Below, piece after piece: positions 1 to 5,237 of a stretch of 5,571 nucleotides of DNA. A program made the position numbers and the translations under genes. Position 1 is the first letter of the stretch; each line of letters opens with the position of its first letter. The notes below the pieces were generated by a model. The model had not been told where the DNA came from, did no database searches, and saw nothing but the letters and a program-made list of their open reading frames with translations. This DNA comes from Thermodesulfobacteriota bacterium (GTDB lineage Bacteria > Desulfobacterota > Desulfomonilia > Desulfomonilales > Desulfomonilaceae): positions 1 to 5,571 of the forward strand of contig JAUPKT010000104.1 of assembly GCA_030837305.1 (NCBI GenBank), given 5' to 3'.

Positions 1-1224
1 ATACATCGCGGCTATCACGGCGCAATGGGCACTCAGTACAAGAACAGCTTACAACTGGTGAGAGCCGTTGCATGCGTCAACGGACTGCTGGGTAACTTCA
101 ATCAGTTGGGCGGTCTCTACATCCATCCCCACGTCAAACTGGGCAAACTTGACCCTAAAAAATATCCGGAGCCTCCGGAGGTGGAGGGGCCGATGTCCGA
201 TGGGAGCACAGATCCGGATCGATATCCCCTCACCCCTGCCGGTATCGGCATCAGCCAAGCCATTCCCGAACTGGCGATTCAAGGTAAATTGAAGGCGGGT
301 TTTGTCTACCACAACAACCCCCTCAGGACCAACCCGAATCCTGCCCGTGTAATAGAGGGGTACAGGAAATTAGAATTGCTTGTCAGCTTTGACTATGTTC
401 CCTCTGAGACAGCGTCAATTGCCCATTATATCCTTCCCGAGTCCTACTATTTGGAACGAGACGACGTTGTTCACACAAATCATAGCTACAGTTCAAAGCA
501 GGTTGCAATCCGGCAGCAGGTGGTGCAACCGCTCTACGATACCAAACCCCTTGCAGACATATTGATTGGTATGGCCCCCCACCTCGGTATCGGTCAATAC
601 TTCAATTTTACTCTGGAAGACTACAACAAGGCTCGATTGGCTCCGCTCGGCATAACTCTGGAACAGCTTAAGAAGGACGGGGTCATCGATCTGGGGGGGC
701 AGTGGAAACCCGGAGAACCGGCCTTCAAGACGCCCAGCGGAAAGCTTGAAATAGCCTCTTCCATATTGAAGGATGCCGGCTTGCCGGAATTGCCGGAATG
801 GGAAGAGCCTCTCCTGGCGCCGGACCTGAAAGATCCCCATTCCTTTCGGCTCATACATGGCAAACAGGGCCATCACACCCATGCCCGCACCGTAAATCAG
901 CCGTACCTCAAAGAAATTACCATGGTGAATGATTTAGGACGGGTCTGGATACACCCGAATCGGGCTCGTGCGCTTGGCATTCAAAATGGAGATTGCATGA
1001 CCATCAGTAATCAAGTGGGGAGAGGACGGGCTAGGGCCAGGGTCACCGAAGGTATCCATCCCGATTGTATTTTTGTCCCCAGCGGGTACGGAGTGTACGC
1101 GAAAAAACTGCAAACTGCTTTTGGATACGGTGTTTCATACAACGATTTCCTGCCTACGTATTTTGACCCTGTGTTGGGCCATATCATGTCCAATGAGATT
1201 GTCGTGCGTGTAGAAAAGACATAA
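1..1224 (+). CDS. Molybdopterin oxidoreductase catalytic subunit, PhsA/PsrA-like (5'-partial)
   Basis: This is the C-terminal 407 residues of a molybdopterin-guanine-dinucleotide (MGD) enzyme. The frame is open from base 1 (IHRGYHGAMG...), so the ATG at 25 is internal and the true start lies upstream. Visible family signatures, numbered in the fragment, are a LLGNFNQLGG stretch near residue 30, a GFVYHNNP strand-loop at 100-107, LPESYYLERDD at 145-155, a TPSGKLEI motif at 244-251, and from about residue 281 the C-terminal molydopterin-binding domain (LIHGKQGHHTHARTVNQPYL, then GDCMTISNQVGR and VPSGYG). The family is usually 700-1000 residues, so roughly half is missing, including any N-terminal [4Fe-4S] site, the Tat signal and the residue that ligates Mo. 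Next to a PsrB-type ferredoxin and an NrfD-type subunit, it should be the active subunit of a polysulfide, thiosulfate or related reductase working outside the cytoplasmic membrane. Substrate and direction are inferred only; tetrathionate, arsenate or other oxyanions remain possible. Confidence 0.93.
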   Translation: MHRGYHGAMGTQYKNSLQLVRAVACVNGLLGNFNQLGGLYIHPHVKLGKLDPKKYPEPPEVEGPMSDGSTDPDRYPLTPAGIGISQAIPELAIQGKLKAGFVYHNNPLRTNPNPARVIEGYRKLELLVSFDYVPSETASIAHYILPESYYLERDDVVHTNHSYSSKQVAIRQQVVQPLYDTKPLADILIGMAPHLGIGQYFNFTLEDYNKARLAPLGITLEQLKKDGVIDLGGQWKPGEPAFKTPSGKLEIASSILKDAGLPELPEWEEPLLAPDLKDPHSFRLIHGKQGHHTHARTVNQPYLKEITMVNDLGRVWIHPNRARALGIQNGDCMTISNQVGRGRARARVTEGIHPDCIFVPSGYGVYAKKLQTAFGYGVSYNDFLPTYFDPVLGHIMSNEIVVRVEKT

Positions 1225-1246
1225 TCATTTCATAAGGAATCGAACC

Positions 1247-1789
1247 ATGCCGCGTTATGGGATCGCAGTTGATACGACAAAGTGTATTGGATGCCACGCT
1301 TGTCGCGTTGCGTGCCAGAATCAGAACGAATTGAAATTTGATGAAGCCTACAATTGGATCAAGCAAAGGGAAGAAGGGCGCTTTCCCGGTTACGGGGCTG
1401 AGTTCATTCCCGTGCAATGCAACCATTGCGAGAATGCTCCTTGCCAAAGGGTATGTCCCACCGGTGCCACCTACACAACCTCCGAGGGTGTCGTCCTGGT
1501 CAATCCCAAGACCTGTGTAGGATGCAAGTATTGCATGGAAGCATGTCCGTACAAGGTCCGGATTATCAAACACCATGAAGGGATTGTCGTAAAATGCAGG
1601 TTTTGCATCGAACTCGTGAAAGAAGGCGGTACTCCTGCATGCGTTACCACATGCCCCACTCAGGTGAGGATCTTCGGCGACTTGGACGATCCAAAAAGTG
1701 AGATCTCACAATTTATTGCCCAGAACAGGGCACAACCTTTGCGGCCGGACTTGGGTACAAGGCCGAAAATATTCTACAAAAGGAGTTGA
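1247..1789 (+). CDS. 4Fe-4S ferredoxin-type electron-transfer subunit, PsrB/PhsB-like
   Basis: A 180-residue protein with four cysteine clusters: C13/C16/C19/C23, C58/C61/C66/C70, C90/C93/C96/C100 and C117/C120/C132/C136. Sixteen cysteines in this spacing is the complete four-[4Fe-4S] pattern of the PsrB/PhsB/DmsB/NrfC family, and the length is typical. Its role is to wire electrons between the NrfD-type membrane subunit and the molybdopterin subunit. There is no signal peptide, as usual for this subunit, which in relatives is exported bound to the Tat-targeted catalytic partner. The ATG at 1247 is supported by an AAGGA at 1234-1238. The gene starts 22 bases after the catalytic subunit stops and ends 2 bases before the membrane subunit begins, a tight operon. 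The tail after residue 145 (DDPKSE...FYKRS) is the usual variable end. All cluster cysteines are present, so the subunit looks functional. Confidence 0.96.
   Translation: MPRYGIAVDTTKCIGCHACRVACQNQNELKFDEAYNWIKQREEGRFPGYGAEFIPVQCNHCENAPCQRVCPTGATYTTSEGVVLVNPKTCVGCKYCMEACPYKVRIIKHHEGIVVKCRFCIELVKEGGTPACVTTCPTQVRIFGDLDDPKSEISQFIAQNRAQPLRPDLGTRPKIFYKRS
1781..1785 (+). promoter_or_regulatory. Ribosome binding site AGGAG deciding the NrfD-type start
   Basis: AGGAG lies six bases before the ATG at 1792. An in-frame TTG at 1786 abuts this site with no spacer and cannot be used efficiently, so the ATG is taken as the start. The site lies inside the last codons of the ferredoxin gene, which suggests coupled translation. 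Confidence 0.8.
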
Positions 1790-1791
1790 CC

Positions 1792-2676
1792 ATGGTCGAG
1801 AGCGCATGGGGTTGGCTGATCATTGCGTATCTTTTCCTCGCTGGAGCAGGATCCGGCGCGTTTATTGCTGCCGTGGCCTGTGAACTTCTCGCTCCTGACT
1901 GGTCAAAGGCATTGGCCCGGGCAGGTTCACTAGCGGCTGGACCGCTCGTTGCAGTAGGTACTGCCTGCTTGGTGCTGGATCTCGAGGCTGGATTGTGGGA
2001 GCCCTGGCGTCAGATTTACCTCGTGGTCAATCCAAGCAGTATGATCGCATGGGGCGTCATTATTCTCTCGCTGTTTATTCCCGTGGCATTCCTTTATGCG
2101 GCGGCCTTGAATGAGATCGCGTTCATCGGGAAAATCGCCAAGAAATATTTGTTGGCCATCGAAATCAATGGAAGCTTACTGGCAGTATCCACCGCGACAT
2201 ATACCGGTGTGCTCATTGCAGTGGTCAACGGAGTGCCGTTCTGGAACACTCCGCTTATGCCGGTCTTATTTCTTGCCTCGGCCATGTCCACGGGTTTGGC
2301 GGTGGCCATGATCGGTGCGGCCATTATTGATATCAGGACCGTCAAGACTCTTTCTAATTTTGCACTGGGTCACGTGATTTTCTTGGCCGTGGAGGCCTTG
2401 GTGCTCATGCTCCTGGTGTTCATGTCTCTGACGCGCTCGACCGAGGCCTCAGTTTCCGCGGGAATGTTGATATCCGGCGTTTTAAGTCCATATTTCTGGG
2501 GCTTGGTGGTGATTTTGGGGATCGTAGTTCCCTTCATACTCAGTATCATAGAATATTATGAATTCGGCGAGATGCCCAAGCATCTCGTAGTAGGAGCAGA
2601 CCTTCTTGTATTGGTGGGTGGGATGAGTCTCAGGGCAGTGATCATTTTTTCCGGCACGCCACCCCAAATTCTTTGA
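1792..2676 (+). CDS. NrfD/PsrC-family quinone-interacting membrane subunit
   Basis: A 294-residue, very hydrophobic protein with about eight membrane spans, near residues 6-28, 48-66, 84-105, 121-146, 155-180, 191-211, 233-253 and 268-288. The first span carries the family's YLFLAGAGSGAF signature. Other NrfD/PsrC-like features are the acidic LVLDLEAGLW loop at 61-69, the WNTPLMPVLFLASAMSTGLA segment at 151-170, E201 in the sixth span and VGGMSLRAVI at 275-284. The family anchors CISM reductases and exchanges electrons with menaquinone or ubiquinone near the outer face; it binds no haem. Length and span number are normal for the NrfD/PsrC type. It follows the ferredoxin gene by 2 bases, giving the A-B-C order of psrABC and phsABC operons. 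Whether it oxidises quinol (reductase) or reduces quinone (oxidase) cannot be decided from the sequence. Confidence 0.94.
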   Translation: MVESAWGWLIIAYLFLAGAGSGAFIAAVACELLAPDWSKALARAGSLAAGPLVAVGTACLVLDLEAGLWEPWRQIYLVVNPSSMIAWGVIILSLFIPVAFLYAAALNEIAFIGKIAKKYLLAIEINGSLLAVSTATYTGVLIAVVNGVPFWNTPLMPVLFLASAMSTGLAVAMIGAAIIDIRTVKTLSNFALGHVIFLAVEALVLMLLVFMSLTRSTEASVSAGMLISGVLSPYFWGLVVILGIVVPFILSIIEYYEFGEMPKHLVVGADLLVLVGGMSLRAVIIFSGTPPQIL

Positions 2677-2703
2677 CAGGATCAGAACCTTTTTATAAGC
2701 CAC

Positions 2704-2707
2704 GGAG
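2704..2707 (+). promoter_or_regulatory. Ribosome binding site GGAG deciding the start at 2715
   Basis: GGAG sits one base before an ATG at 2709 and seven bases before a second in-frame ATG at 2715. Spacing favours 2715. An in-frame TTG at 2673, overlapping the previous stop codon, has no site at a useful distance. Confidence 0.65.
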
Positions 2708-2714
2708 CATGACC

Positions 2715-3113
2715 ATGTCTGACATTCCACAGCATGAAGCAAAACAAGACCTTACGGAGACTTCCGCGTCCCCTGAGGAAATTGAAGGCACCGGCCCTGA
2801 ATCTTCCGGGTTGACAACAGAAGCGAACAACAGCACGCATGCCAAGAGAGGCAGAATGATGACCGCGGGTCTTGTTGCAACGATCATCCTTGCGGCTGTT
2901 GCGATCCTTGTTGCCGGCATTTTTCAATTGACCTCGCGGTGGATCATGGTCTGTCCCAGGGATCTGCCGGTGAACGATCCGGCTCCCATCCTCTGGCAGA
3001 ACGTCGTCGCTGAAAGGTCCAAGTCTGCGTCTTTGGGAGTACCGGAAAAAGTTTTGTCAGAAGCCGCTTTCAGAGTAACTTCAGGAGCTGGGTCCGAGGA
3101 AAAACCAAAGTAA
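2715..3113 (+). CDS. Hypothetical single-span membrane protein in the reductase/transporter operon
   Basis: A 132-residue protein that I do not recognise. Residues 1-45 are polar, acidic and rich in Glu, Ser and Thr (for example ASPEEIEGTGPESS), so probably disordered. A basic patch KRGR (44-47) precedes one strong hydrophobic segment at about 48-71. By the positive-inside rule the N-terminus would be cytoplasmic and the last 60 residues outside. The outer part contains WIMVCPRDLP at 76-85 with the only cysteine, C80, close to the membrane, and then a polar, weakly amphipathic tail. It lies 38 bases after the NrfD-type gene and 43 bases before the first transporter gene, on the same strand, so it is probably co-transcribed. 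It could be an accessory or assembly factor bridging the reductase and the transporter, but nothing in the sequence proves a role. Coding is supported by an uninterrupted frame, the spaced GGAG site and the sensible protein layout. Confidence 0.75.
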   Translation: MSDIPQHEAKQDLTETSASPEEIEGTGPESSGLTTEANNSTHAKRGRMMTAGLVATIILAAVAILVAGIFQLTSRWIMVCPRDLPVNDPAPILWQNVVAERSKSASLGVPEKVLSEAAFRVTSGAGSEEKPK

Positions 3114-3156
3114 CGATTTGAGTGATGGAGTCATCCATCAGAAAGGCGGTCGCAAG

Positions 3157-3684
3157 ATGAAAGAGCCCGATTATGCCCAGGGATTCTGGAATCCATACGT
3201 TGCGGGGATTGCGTTGGGGCTTGTGTTGTTGGCCACGATTTATCTCATGGGAACGGGCCTCGGCGCATCAGGGGCCGTGGCAAGAAGTGCAGCGGTGATT
3301 GCCCATGGCGTGACGCCTCAGTTTGCAGAAACCAATGCGTATTTCAAGGAGTTTTACGGTCCAGGCGCCCGACATCCCTTGATTGATTGGGTTGTGGTAC
3401 AGGTCGTGGGTGTCTTCCTCGGTGGTCTGGTTGCAGTTATAACAGCTCGAAGATTCCGCGTGGTTATCGGGAGAGGCCCAACAGCCGGGGCAGGCTTGAG
3501 ACTTTTCCTGGCCTTTGTCGGCGGCATCATCGGCGGCGTGGGAACACGATTTGCCATGGGTTGCACATCCGGTCAGGCTCTCAGTGGAGGCGCTACCATG
3601 GCGGTGGGTAGCTGGGCGTTTATGTTGGTGGTCTTTGCCACTGCCTTCACGGCAGCTTATTTCGTACGGAGGGAATGGTCATGA
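3157..3684 (+). CDS. YeeE/YedE family (Sulf_transp) half-transporter, first component
   Basis: A 175-residue membrane protein with spans near 13-35, 76-97, 114-133 and 146-170. It shows the hallmarks of the YeeE/YedE sulfur-transport family: NPYVAGIALG at 12-21, LMGTGLGASGAVAR at 30-43 and the key RFAMGCTSGQALSGG motif at 131-145 with C136, its only cysteine. In characterised relatives such as the thiosulfate transporter TsuA, conserved cysteines in the pore are thought to interact transiently with thiosulfate; here the two halves are split over two genes. An in-frame TTG at 3118 would add 13 hydrophilic residues. The ATG at 3157 is preferred because the family homology begins right after it and an AAAGG lies at 3142-3146, although the 10-base spacing is rather long. 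The stop overlaps the next start by four bases (ATGA). The transported species is inferred to be thiosulfate, sulfide, polysulfide or a similar sulfur compound. Confidence 0.93.
   Translation: MKEPDYAQGFWNPYVAGIALGLVLLATIYLMGTGLGASGAVARSAAVIAHGVTPQFAETNAYFKEFYGPGARHPLIDWVVVQVVGVFLGGLVAVITARRFRVVIGRGPTAGAGLRLFLAFVGGIIGGVGTRFAMGCTSGQALSGGATMAVGSWAFMLVVFATAFTAAYFVRREWS
3668..3673 (+). promoter_or_regulatory. Ribosome binding site GGAGGG deciding the start at 3681
   Basis: A strong GGAGGG lies seven bases before the ATG at 3681 but only one base before an in-frame ATG at 3675. The later ATG is therefore the better start, and it forms an ATGA overlap with the stop codon of the upstream transporter gene, a sign of coupled translation and of stoichiometric expression of the two halves. 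Confidence 0.8.
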
Positions 3685-4280
3685 CAGGCCCAATAGATAT
3701 GTTGTCGGGGTTCAGTTTGGCCACAAGTCTGTGGATTGCGCTTGTGATAGGCTTTTTCTTCGGTTTTGTCCTTGAGCGCGCCGGATTCGGCGATGCCCGT
3801 AACTTGACCAGTATTTTCTATTTCAGAGATATGCGGGTACTACGCGTCATGTTTTCCGCGCTCTGCACTACCATGGTCGGCCTTCTTCTCCTCAGCTACC
3901 TCGGGCTCTTTGATTACGAAGTCCTTCTTGAGCATTCTCTCCTGAAGACGTATCTGTTGCCGCAGGTGGTGGGAGGAGTTCTGTTTGGCCTTGGTTTTGT
4001 CATTGGTGGGTACTGCCCGGGCACGGCAATTGTGGGGGTGGTGTCCGGAAAGATCGACAGCATTGTTTTCCTCGTTGGAATGATCGTGGGCATCTGGATT
4101 TTTGCAGCGGGATTCCCTCTTTGGGGAGCATTTTATAAGAGCTTCGACATGGGGAGACTCACCCTGTGGCAGTTGTTTGGAACCTCCAAGGAATTGATGG
4201 CTGCGATAATTGTAGTTATGGCTCTCTTTGCGTTTGTGCTTGCGCGACTCGGAGAAAAATGGCACCCTTACGACAAATGA
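3681..4280 (+). CDS. YeeE/YedE family (Sulf_transp) half-transporter, second component
   Basis: A 199-residue membrane protein with about five spans, near 15-31, 57-75, 93-111, 125-146 and 172-190. It carries FGFVLERAGFGDARNL at 27-42, the amphipathic FYFRDMRVLRVMF segment at 46-58 typical of these partners, and GGYCPGTAIVG at 109-119 with C112, the counterpart of the GCTSGQ cysteine of the first component. A second cysteine, C62, lies in the second span. Each half contributes one motif of the pair that a full-length YeeE protein carries in one chain, so the two products most likely form one transporter in the cytoplasmic membrane. The arrangement resembles the PmpA/PmpB type of split transporter. 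The four-base ATGA overlap with the first component supports a fixed pairing. The position directly behind a psr/phs-like reductase suggests supply or removal of the sulfur compound handled by that enzyme. Confidence 0.92.
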   Translation: MTGPIDMLSGFSLATSLWIALVIGFFFGFVLERAGFGDARNLTSIFYFRDMRVLRVMFSALCTTMVGLLLLSYLGLFDYEVLLEHSLLKTYLLPQVVGGVLFGLGFVIGGYCPGTAIVGVVSGKIDSIVFLVGMIVGIWIFAAGFPLWGAFYKSFDMGRLTLWQLFGTSKELMAAIIVVMALFAFVLARLGEKWHPYDK

Positions 4281-4284
4281 TTGT

Positions 4285-4305
4285 GCCGAAAGGTTATGCT
4301 TCGGC
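4285..4305 (+). other. Short hairpin between transporter and secreted-protein genes
   Basis: GCCGAA (4285-4290) pairs perfectly with TTCGGC (4300-4305) around a nine-base loop. It starts four bases after the transporter stop and ends before the ribosome binding site of the next gene. No run of T follows, so it is not a convincing terminator; it may be an mRNA-processing or stability element, or chance. Confidence 0.25.
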
Positions 4306-4323
4306 CAACCAAGTGATGTCTGT

Positions 4324-4330
4324 GAGGAGG
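4324..4330 (+). promoter_or_regulatory. Strong ribosome binding site GAGGAGG
   Basis: GAGGAGG lies ten bases before the ATG at 4341. It is among the closest matches to the ideal Shine-Dalgarno sequence in the window, supports the small downstream gene as truly expressed, and suggests it may be made at a high level. Confidence 0.7.
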
Positions 4331-4340
4331 TTGTTGACAG

Positions 4341-4592
4341 ATGCGAAGATTGCTCAAGTCGTTGGTAGTAGCCGCGGCACTGCTCGCTTTTGCGTTTAGT
4401 ACCGTCGCTGTCGCGGCAGAGTTCTATGTGGTCAAAGATGCCGCGGGTAAAGTTTCCGTTACGGATCAAAAGCCCGCGGACGCCAAGTCCGTCGTAAAAG
4501 GGCCGTTCCCCACTAAAGAAGATGCAGAAAAGGAACTCAAGGCCCAAGGCGCCGCAAAGAAGCCGGTGAAGTTGCCGACTCAAGGTTGCTGA
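4341..4592 (+). CDS. Small secreted (periplasmic) protein of unknown function
   Basis: An 83-residue protein that I do not recognise by name. Residues 1-26 form a clear Sec signal peptide: basic MRRLLK, a hydrophobic core VVAAALLAFAFSTVAVA and an AVAA|EF cleavage site after about residue 26. The mature part is only about 57 residues, EFYVVKDAAGKVSVTDQ, followed by VVKGPFPTKEDAEKELK (51-67), a basic KKPVK stretch and a C-terminal Cys as the very last residue (C83). The strand-strand-helix look of YVVKD...GKVSVTD...KGPF.TKEDAEKEL faintly recalls SPOR-like folds, but that is only an impression. The gene follows the second transporter gene by 60 bases and has a strong ribosome binding site. It could be a periplasmic helper for the sulfur transporter or reductase, or an unrelated passenger. 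There is no lipobox, so it should be soluble after cleavage. Confidence 0.8.
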   Translation: MRRLLKSLVVAAALLAFAFSTVAVAAEFYVVKDAAGKVSVTDQKPADAKSVVKGPFPTKEDAEKELKAQGAAKKPVKLPTQGC

Positions 4593-4620
4593 TTCAGTCC
4601 CCCAATATCGACATTTTGTA

Positions 4621-4647
4621 GTGGCCTGTCGAACAACGGCAGGCCGC
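4621..4647 (+). terminator. GC-rich hairpin at the end of the operon, possible terminator
   Basis: Bases 4621-4631 (GTGGCCTGTCG) pair with 4637-4647 (CGGCAGGCCGC) to give an 11-base-pair stem with two G-T wobbles and an AACAA loop. It starts 28 bases after the stop of the small secreted protein, where the end of the first operon is expected. The sequence that follows (TCCTAAAG) lacks a T run, so it is not a textbook intrinsic terminator. It may instead block 3' exonucleases or be one copy of a dispersed intergenic repeat. Confidence 0.4.
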
Positions 4648-4729
4648 TCCTAAAGCAAACGAATTTCATTACACCGGCACTCCATTTCAACCACTGATTT
4701 CCGTAGACGATGCTCAAGGCGTTTTTTCA

Positions 4730-5164
4730 ATGAATAAGAGATCTTTTCTCAAGAGCATGGTGATCATTACTTCCGGATTCCTGTCGGCAATAACCGCTTG
4801 GGGGATGGGCAAGTTTGTGTCTTTCAGCTTTGCAGCAAGCCGAAAGCGTGAGTTTCCCAAAGAAATCCTATCTCGTGTTCAGCCGGGTGTTCCGTTCCAT
4901 GTGCCGGAGGCCGGGGTCTGGCTCGTGAAGATGCAAGGCCAAGATACCGTCTCAGCTATGGATGATAAATGCCCCCATCTCGGATGCAAACAGAATTGGA
5001 ATCCTCAAAGAAACCTCTTCGAATGCCCCTGCCATGGAAGTGAGTTTGACATCCAGGGGAATATGAAAAAGGGCCCGGCTGCCAAAGGGATGCCTCACCT
5101 GCATATTCAAGAAGTTAATTCCACCACGCTCATGGTTTCAGAAAAGGCCCGCCGATCTCAGTAG
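4730..5164 (+). CDS. Rieske 2Fe-2S protein of a cytochrome bc-type complex
   Basis: A 144-residue protein. The N-terminus NKRSFLK resembles a Tat signal in its KR form and leads into a hydrophobic segment at about 9-35, which probably stays as the membrane anchor. The cluster-binding motifs are CPHLGC at 81-86 and CPCHGSEFD at 99-107, giving ligands C81, H83, C99 and H102 and the conserved disulfide pair C86-C101 found in bc1/b6f-type Rieske proteins rather than in ring-hydroxylating oxygenases. A GPA motif follows at 115-117. The protein would take electrons from quinol at the outer side of the membrane and hand them to a cytochrome. It is on the short side but complete. The ATG at 4730 has an AAGG at 4716-4719, ten bases upstream. 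The gene is followed by a cytochrome b gene, the usual qcrA/qcrB or petA/petB order. Confidence 0.94.
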   Translation: MNKRSFLKSMVIITSGFLSAITAWGMGKFVSFSFAASRKREFPKEILSRVQPGVPFHVPEAGVWLVKMQGQDTVSAMDDKCPHLGCKQNWNPQRNLFECPCHGSEFDIQGNMKKGPAAKGMPHLHIQEVNSTTLMVSEKARRSQ

Positions 5165-5179
5165 AATCCCCTGGGAACT

Positions 5180-5201
5180 TCCGATTTTCGTTGAAATCGG
5201 G
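5180..5201 (+). other. Hairpin in the Rieske/cytochrome b spacer
   Basis: CCGATTT (5181-5187) pairs perfectly with AAATCGG (5194-5200), extended on both ends by T-G wobbles. It lies 16 bases after the Rieske stop and has no T run behind it. It may stabilise or partition the transcript between the two genes; a full terminator is unlikely because the two products work in one complex. Confidence 0.35.
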
Positions 5202-5237
5202 CATTGCGTACCTGTAACAAATGTAGAGACACGTGAA

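Noticed and set aside
493..882. Open frame on the - strand, 129 codons
   Set aside because: Antisense shadow inside the molybdopterin subunit gene, with no recognisable motif and no credible own context.
25..1224. Molybdopterin subunit taken as a complete 399-residue gene starting at ATG 25
   Set aside because: The frame is open to base 1, the residues before the ATG continue the family signature, there is no ribosome binding site, and half the normal protein would be missing.
1283..1297. CIGCH in the ferredoxin subunit, matching the CxxCH haem c motif
   Set aside because: It is the first part of the C13/C16/C19/C23 iron-sulfur cluster motif; the protein has no export signal and all four cluster sets are complete.
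3118..3156. TTG start at 3118 for the first transporter half
   Set aside because: It adds 13 polar residues without family similarity and has no ribosome binding site; ATG 3157 starts right at the conserved region.
3840..4583. Long open frame on the - strand, 247 codons
   Set aside because: It lies opposite the second transporter half and the small secreted protein, which have clear family motifs, a signal peptide and ribosome binding sites. The antisense product is a His/Ser/Gln-rich low-order sequence with no domain.
4675..4690. Possible sigma-54 promoter (CGGCAC...TTCAA) before the Rieske gene
   Set aside because: The -24-like GGCAC is present, but the expected GC at the -12 position reads CA, and there is no other support. 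I also found no convincing sigma-70 -35/-10 pair in 4593-4729.
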